A stretch of 8,148 nucleotides of DNA from JBPBQZ01 sp050955105 (lineage in GTDB: Bacteria; Pseudomonadota; Gammaproteobacteria; Burkholderiales; Burkholderiaceae), in contig JBPBQZ010000050.1 in assembly GCA_050955105.1 (NCBI GenBank), positions 1 to 8,148 on the forward strand. The letters are read 5' to 3'. Shown piece by piece: positions 5,908-8,148 of the stretch. Positions within the stretch are counted from its first letter, which is position 1; the number at the start of each line of letters is the position of its first letter. A model generated the notes under the pieces. It was not told where the DNA came from and made no database searches. It saw nothing but the letters and a program-made list of their open reading frames with translations. The translations under genes and the position numbers were made by a program.

Positions 5908-7066
5908 GCAAGCGCCCACTCGATACCCAGCCCGCCGAGCTGAGCGTCTGGCTCGATGCGCAGGCCGAACGGCTCGATACTGAACAGGATGCGGCCGCCG
6001 AGATCTTGCCGCGGCTGGGCCAGGCGGGGCTGTTTCGCATCGGCGTACCCGAGACACTGGGCGGCAGCGGGGCCGGCACCGTCGAGGCGATTCGCGCGAT
6101 CGCCGCAGTGGCCGAGCATTCGCTGGCGGCGGCATTCGTATTTTGGGGACAGCGTGCTTTCATCGAATACTTGCTACAGAGTACAAACGCGCAGTTGCGC
6201 GAGCGTTGGCTGGCACCGCTGCTGAGCGGTACGTTGGCCGGCGCTACCGGCTTGTCGAACGCGATGAAATTCCTGTCGAATCTGGAAGCCTGCAGATGCG
6301 TGCGCAGCCGCTGGGTGCTTCCGATGGGGATGCGCACGTCGATGCTAACGCGCGTGTCGAATCCCATGCGAATAGCCACCGTGACCCTAAGCCTGCGTGG
6401 CGCCTGGACGGTAGCCTGCCGTGGATTACCAATCTGCGTCCGCAAGGTTTTATCGTCGCGGCGGCATTCGACAACGCGGACGGCGCGGCACCGTCTATTT
6501 TCGCGATTCCGCACGACACGCCCGGCGTGTTGCGCAGTGCCGATCTCGACTTGATCGCGCTGCGCGCCAGCAACACCGCCGCCTTGCGTATCGAAAATGC
6601 ACGGCTCAGTCACGACTATCTGCTAAGTAGCGATGCGCGCACCTTCATCCATCGAGTGCGCCCGGGCTTCCTCGGTTTGCAATGCGGGATGTCGATCGGC
6701 CTGGCGCAACGCAGCCTGCGGGCGATCGATGCCGCGAGCAACGCCTCGCGTAGCGCGCTCGAGGGCGAGGCGGCCGCACTCGGCCATCGACTGGGCACGC
6801 TGTCCGCAGAACTTTACGAGGGCGTGACGAAGGGCAGCTTCCGTGACGCGCCGGCCACGCTCTTCGAACTGCGCATCGCGCTGGCCAGCGTCGTCGACGC
6901 CGCCGTGCGACTGGAGGTGCAGGCCAGCGGCGGCCGCGGCTACCTGCGCGGCGCAGGCGGCGCGGCGCGGCGCACCCGCGAGGCGGCTTTCATCCCCATC
7001 GTCACGCCGAGCATCGTGCAGTTGAAGAACCAGTTGCATCAATATGCGCGGGAACACACCGCATGA
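5904..7066 (+). pseudogene. Acyl-CoA dehydrogenase-like flavoprotein, broken by a one-base frameshift
   Basis: The gene starts at ATG 5904 (overlapping the CMD stop) and ends at TGA 7064-7066. The first 128 codons (to about 6287) read as an acyl-CoA dehydrogenase-like N-terminal helical domain (GQAGLFRIGVPETLGGSG, GATGLSNAMKFLSNLE). The family sequence then continues in another frame: SLQMRAQPLG, WRLDGSLPWITNLRPQGF, LDLIALRASNTAALRIENA and the C-terminal helices up to PSIVQLKNQLHQYA. One extra base near 6285-6290 would join the halves as LE-(S/G)LQMRA and give a 387-residue protein, the normal family length. Without it, translation runs on in the wrong frame to 6554. Near the C terminus, where acyl-CoA dehydrogenases carry EGT with the catalytic Glu, this protein has IVTPSIVQL, so even intact it may not be a true dehydrogenase; a DszC/SfnB-like flavin monooxygenase role in sulfur release is possible but unproven. 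A sequencing error would explain the shift equally well. Confidence 0.85.
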
Positions 7067-7953
7067 GCGGCATCACATCGATACGCGAGAAGTCTCCGGT
7101 GAGCGGAGCGCCCGCTATAGCGCAAAGGATGTCGGCCAGCGAATCGTTGGCGACGTCCACATCCACACCCGCGGCCCCGCGCATCGATGCACGGGGCATC
7201 ACCCTGAACTACGGTAGCCGACGCATTCTGCAGAACGTCGACTTGAGCGTCGGCGCGGGTGAACTCGTGGCATTGCTCGGCGCCAGCGGTTCGGGCAAAT
7301 CAACGCTGTTGCGCATCATCGCCGGATTGTTGCGCGCCGGCAGCGGCCAAGTGCATATCGACGGTGACTTGCTGGATGGACCACGCGCCGACGTGGCGCT
7401 GGCATTTCAGGATCCCTGTCTATTGCCGTGGCTGTCGGTCGAGCGCAATGCCGGCTTCGGCCTGCGTTTTTCGAGACAGCCGGCGCTCTCGCGCAAGGCG
7501 CGGCGCGCACGCGTCGACGCGGCGCTGGCCGAAGTGGGTCTCGCACATGCACACGGCTATATGCCTCGCCAGTTGTCGGGCGGCATGGCACAGCGCACGG
7601 CGCTGGCGCGCTGCCTGGCACGTCGACCGCGCACGCTGCTGCTGGACGAGCCGTTCGGCGCGCTCGACGAGGTGACGCGCGGCGGCATGCAGGACTTGCT
7701 ACGCCAGCTAGTGCGCGACACCGGCGCCGCCACGCTGCTGGTGACCCACGATATCGACGAAGCGCTACGCGTCGCCGATCGCATCGTGCTGTTGGGCGCC
7801 CACGGCCGAGTGCTCGCGCAATGGCAGGTGAACCTCGACTGGCCGCGTGAGGCCCATCTGCAAGCACTCGGCCTGCTGCGTATCGAAATCATGCAGGCGC
7901 TGCAGGATTCCATCGCGCCTGCCGCCACGCTCCTCGCTTCACCGCAAAGGTAG
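7063..7953 (+). CDS. ABC transporter ATP-binding protein, SsuB/TauB (nitrate/sulfonate) type
   Basis: A 296-residue ABC ATPase with every motif intact: Walker A GASGSGKS (73-80), Q-loop Gln116 in AFQD, signature LSGGM (171-175), Walker B TLLLDE (191-196), GALD (199-202) and switch His229 in VTHD. The GPRADVALAFQDPCLLPWLSV segment places it in the nitrate/sulfonate/taurine import group. It differs clearly from the TauB encoded at 2684, so this is a second transporter. Residues 1-39 are a Ser/Thr/Pro-rich extension before the first strand (RIDARGITLNYG); an internal ATG at 7129 exists but lacks a spaced ribosome site. The start overlaps the stop of the dehydrogenase-like gene as ATGA, so its translation may depend on ribosomes finishing that gene in the right frame. 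The next gene, 6 bases on, encodes a likely partner binding protein. No permease is present in the window. Confidence 0.92.
   Translation: MSGITSIREKSPVSGAPAIAQRMSASESLATSTSTPAAPRIDARGITLNYGSRRILQNVDLSVGAGELVALLGASGSGKSTLLRIIAGLLRAGSGQVHIDGDLLDGPRADVALAFQDPCLLPWLSVERNAGFGLRFSRQPALSRKARRARVDAALAEVGLAHAHGYMPRQLSGGMAQRTALARCLARRPRTLLLDEPFGALDEVTRGGMQDLLRQLVRDTGAATLLVTHDIDEALRVADRIVLLGAHGRVLAQWQVNLDWPREAHLQALGLLRIEIMQALQDSIAPAATLLASPQR
7946..7950 (+). promoter_or_regulatory. Ribosome binding site of the binding-protein gene
   Basis: AAAGG, 9 bases before ATG 7960, overlapping the end of the ATPase gene. It favours ATG 7960 over the in-frame ATG 7975. Confidence 0.4.
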
Positions 7954-7959
7954 ACAATC

Positions 7960-8148
7960 ATGTGTCAGCTTCCGATGTCCCGCCGCGAGTGGCTCAAACT
8001 CGCTTCGATGTTTACGGTGGCCGGCGCCGCGCCGCTGCTGAGCTCCCTTAACGCGCGCGCCGCCAGCGACCCACAAGCGCCTGTACGCATCGGCTATTTG
8101 CCGATCACCGATGCCACACCCTTGCTGGTAGCGCACAACAATGGTTAT
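7960..8148 (+). CDS. ABC transporter substrate-binding protein, NrtA/CmpA/NMT1-like, Tat-exported (5' part)
   Basis: The first 63 codons of a gene that leaves the right edge. The N terminus carries a twin-arginine motif, SRREWLK (residues 7-13, consensus S/T-R-R-x-F-L-K with Trp for Phe), a modest hydrophobic stretch (about 14-30) and a likely cleavage site at ARA-A (near 34-35). The mature protein opens VRIGYLPITDATPLLVAHNNGY, which is typical of the nitrate/bicarbonate (NrtA/CmpA) and NMT1-like binding proteins. Its distance from the preceding ATPase (6 bases) suggests one transporter operon, with the permease probably next to the right. An in-frame ATG at 7975 would also keep the Tat motif. 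Tat export implies folding, possibly with a bound cofactor or metal, before secretion. The ligand cannot be told from this fragment; sulfonate, nitrate or another small anion are options. Confidence 0.85.
   Translation, partial: MCQLPMSRREWLKLASMFTVAGAAPLLSSLNARAASDPQAPVRIGYLPITDATPLLVAHNNGY

Noticed and set aside
5239..6135. Long minus-strand open frame (298 codons) opposite the CMD and dehydrogenase genes
   Set aside because: Arg/Gly/Ala-rich with no recognisable domain, and opposite two clear genes; a GC-rich antisense shadow.
6280..6300. Programmed ribosomal frameshift in the dehydrogenase-like gene
   Set aside because: No slippery heptamer, and no evident stem-loop or internal Shine-Dalgarno; a simple one-base deletion explains it better.
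5768..6613. Minus-strand open frame of 281 codons over the frameshift region
   Set aside because: No domain pattern, and it overlaps a recognisable gene on the other strand; not needed to explain the frameshift.

Overview
The window is GC-rich DNA with tightly packed, mostly overlapping genes. It looks like an accessory organosulfur (sulfonate) uptake and oxidation locus from a Gram-negative proteobacterium. Signal peptides, a Tat-type exported binding protein, gene content and codon choice suggest a Burkholderiales-like organism, but this placement is inference. No rRNA, tRNA, CRISPR array, insertion sequence or phage gene is visible.

Layout. Bases 1-1465 are read leftward. A GntR/HutC-type repressor (689-1465) overlaps by 4 bases the start of a flavoprotein of the fumarate reductase / adenylylsulfate reductase alpha (AprA) superfamily, which runs off the left edge (1-692). 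Bases 1466-1664 form a divergent regulatory region. It holds a perfect 14-base palindrome just upstream of the GntR start and a -10-like element facing the other way. From 1665 everything reads rightward: tauA, tauB and tauC (taurine-type ABC importer, overlapping stops and starts), then a cupin-domain protein that looks like an AraC-type regulator without its DNA-binding domain (4433-5242).

A second module follows a 98-base gap: a carboxymuconolactone decarboxylase/AhpD-like protein (5341-5907), an acyl-CoA dehydrogenase-like flavoprotein gene with an apparent one-base deletion near 6285-6290 (5904-7066), a second SsuB/TauB-type ABC ATPase (7063-7953), and the 5' end of a Tat-exported NrtA/CmpA-like binding protein (7960 to the right edge).

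How they fit. TauABC should import taurine or a related aminosulfonate. No tauD (taurine dioxygenase) or other known desulfonating enzyme is present, so the flavoproteins on either side are the candidate oxidoreductases. The second ATPase and the Tat-exported binding protein look like half of another importer whose permease should lie to the right. The most notable points are the AprA-like flavoprotein divergent from tauABC, the frameshifted dehydrogenase that also lacks the usual catalytic-Glu motif, the cupin-only regulator remnant, and the palindromic operator candidate.
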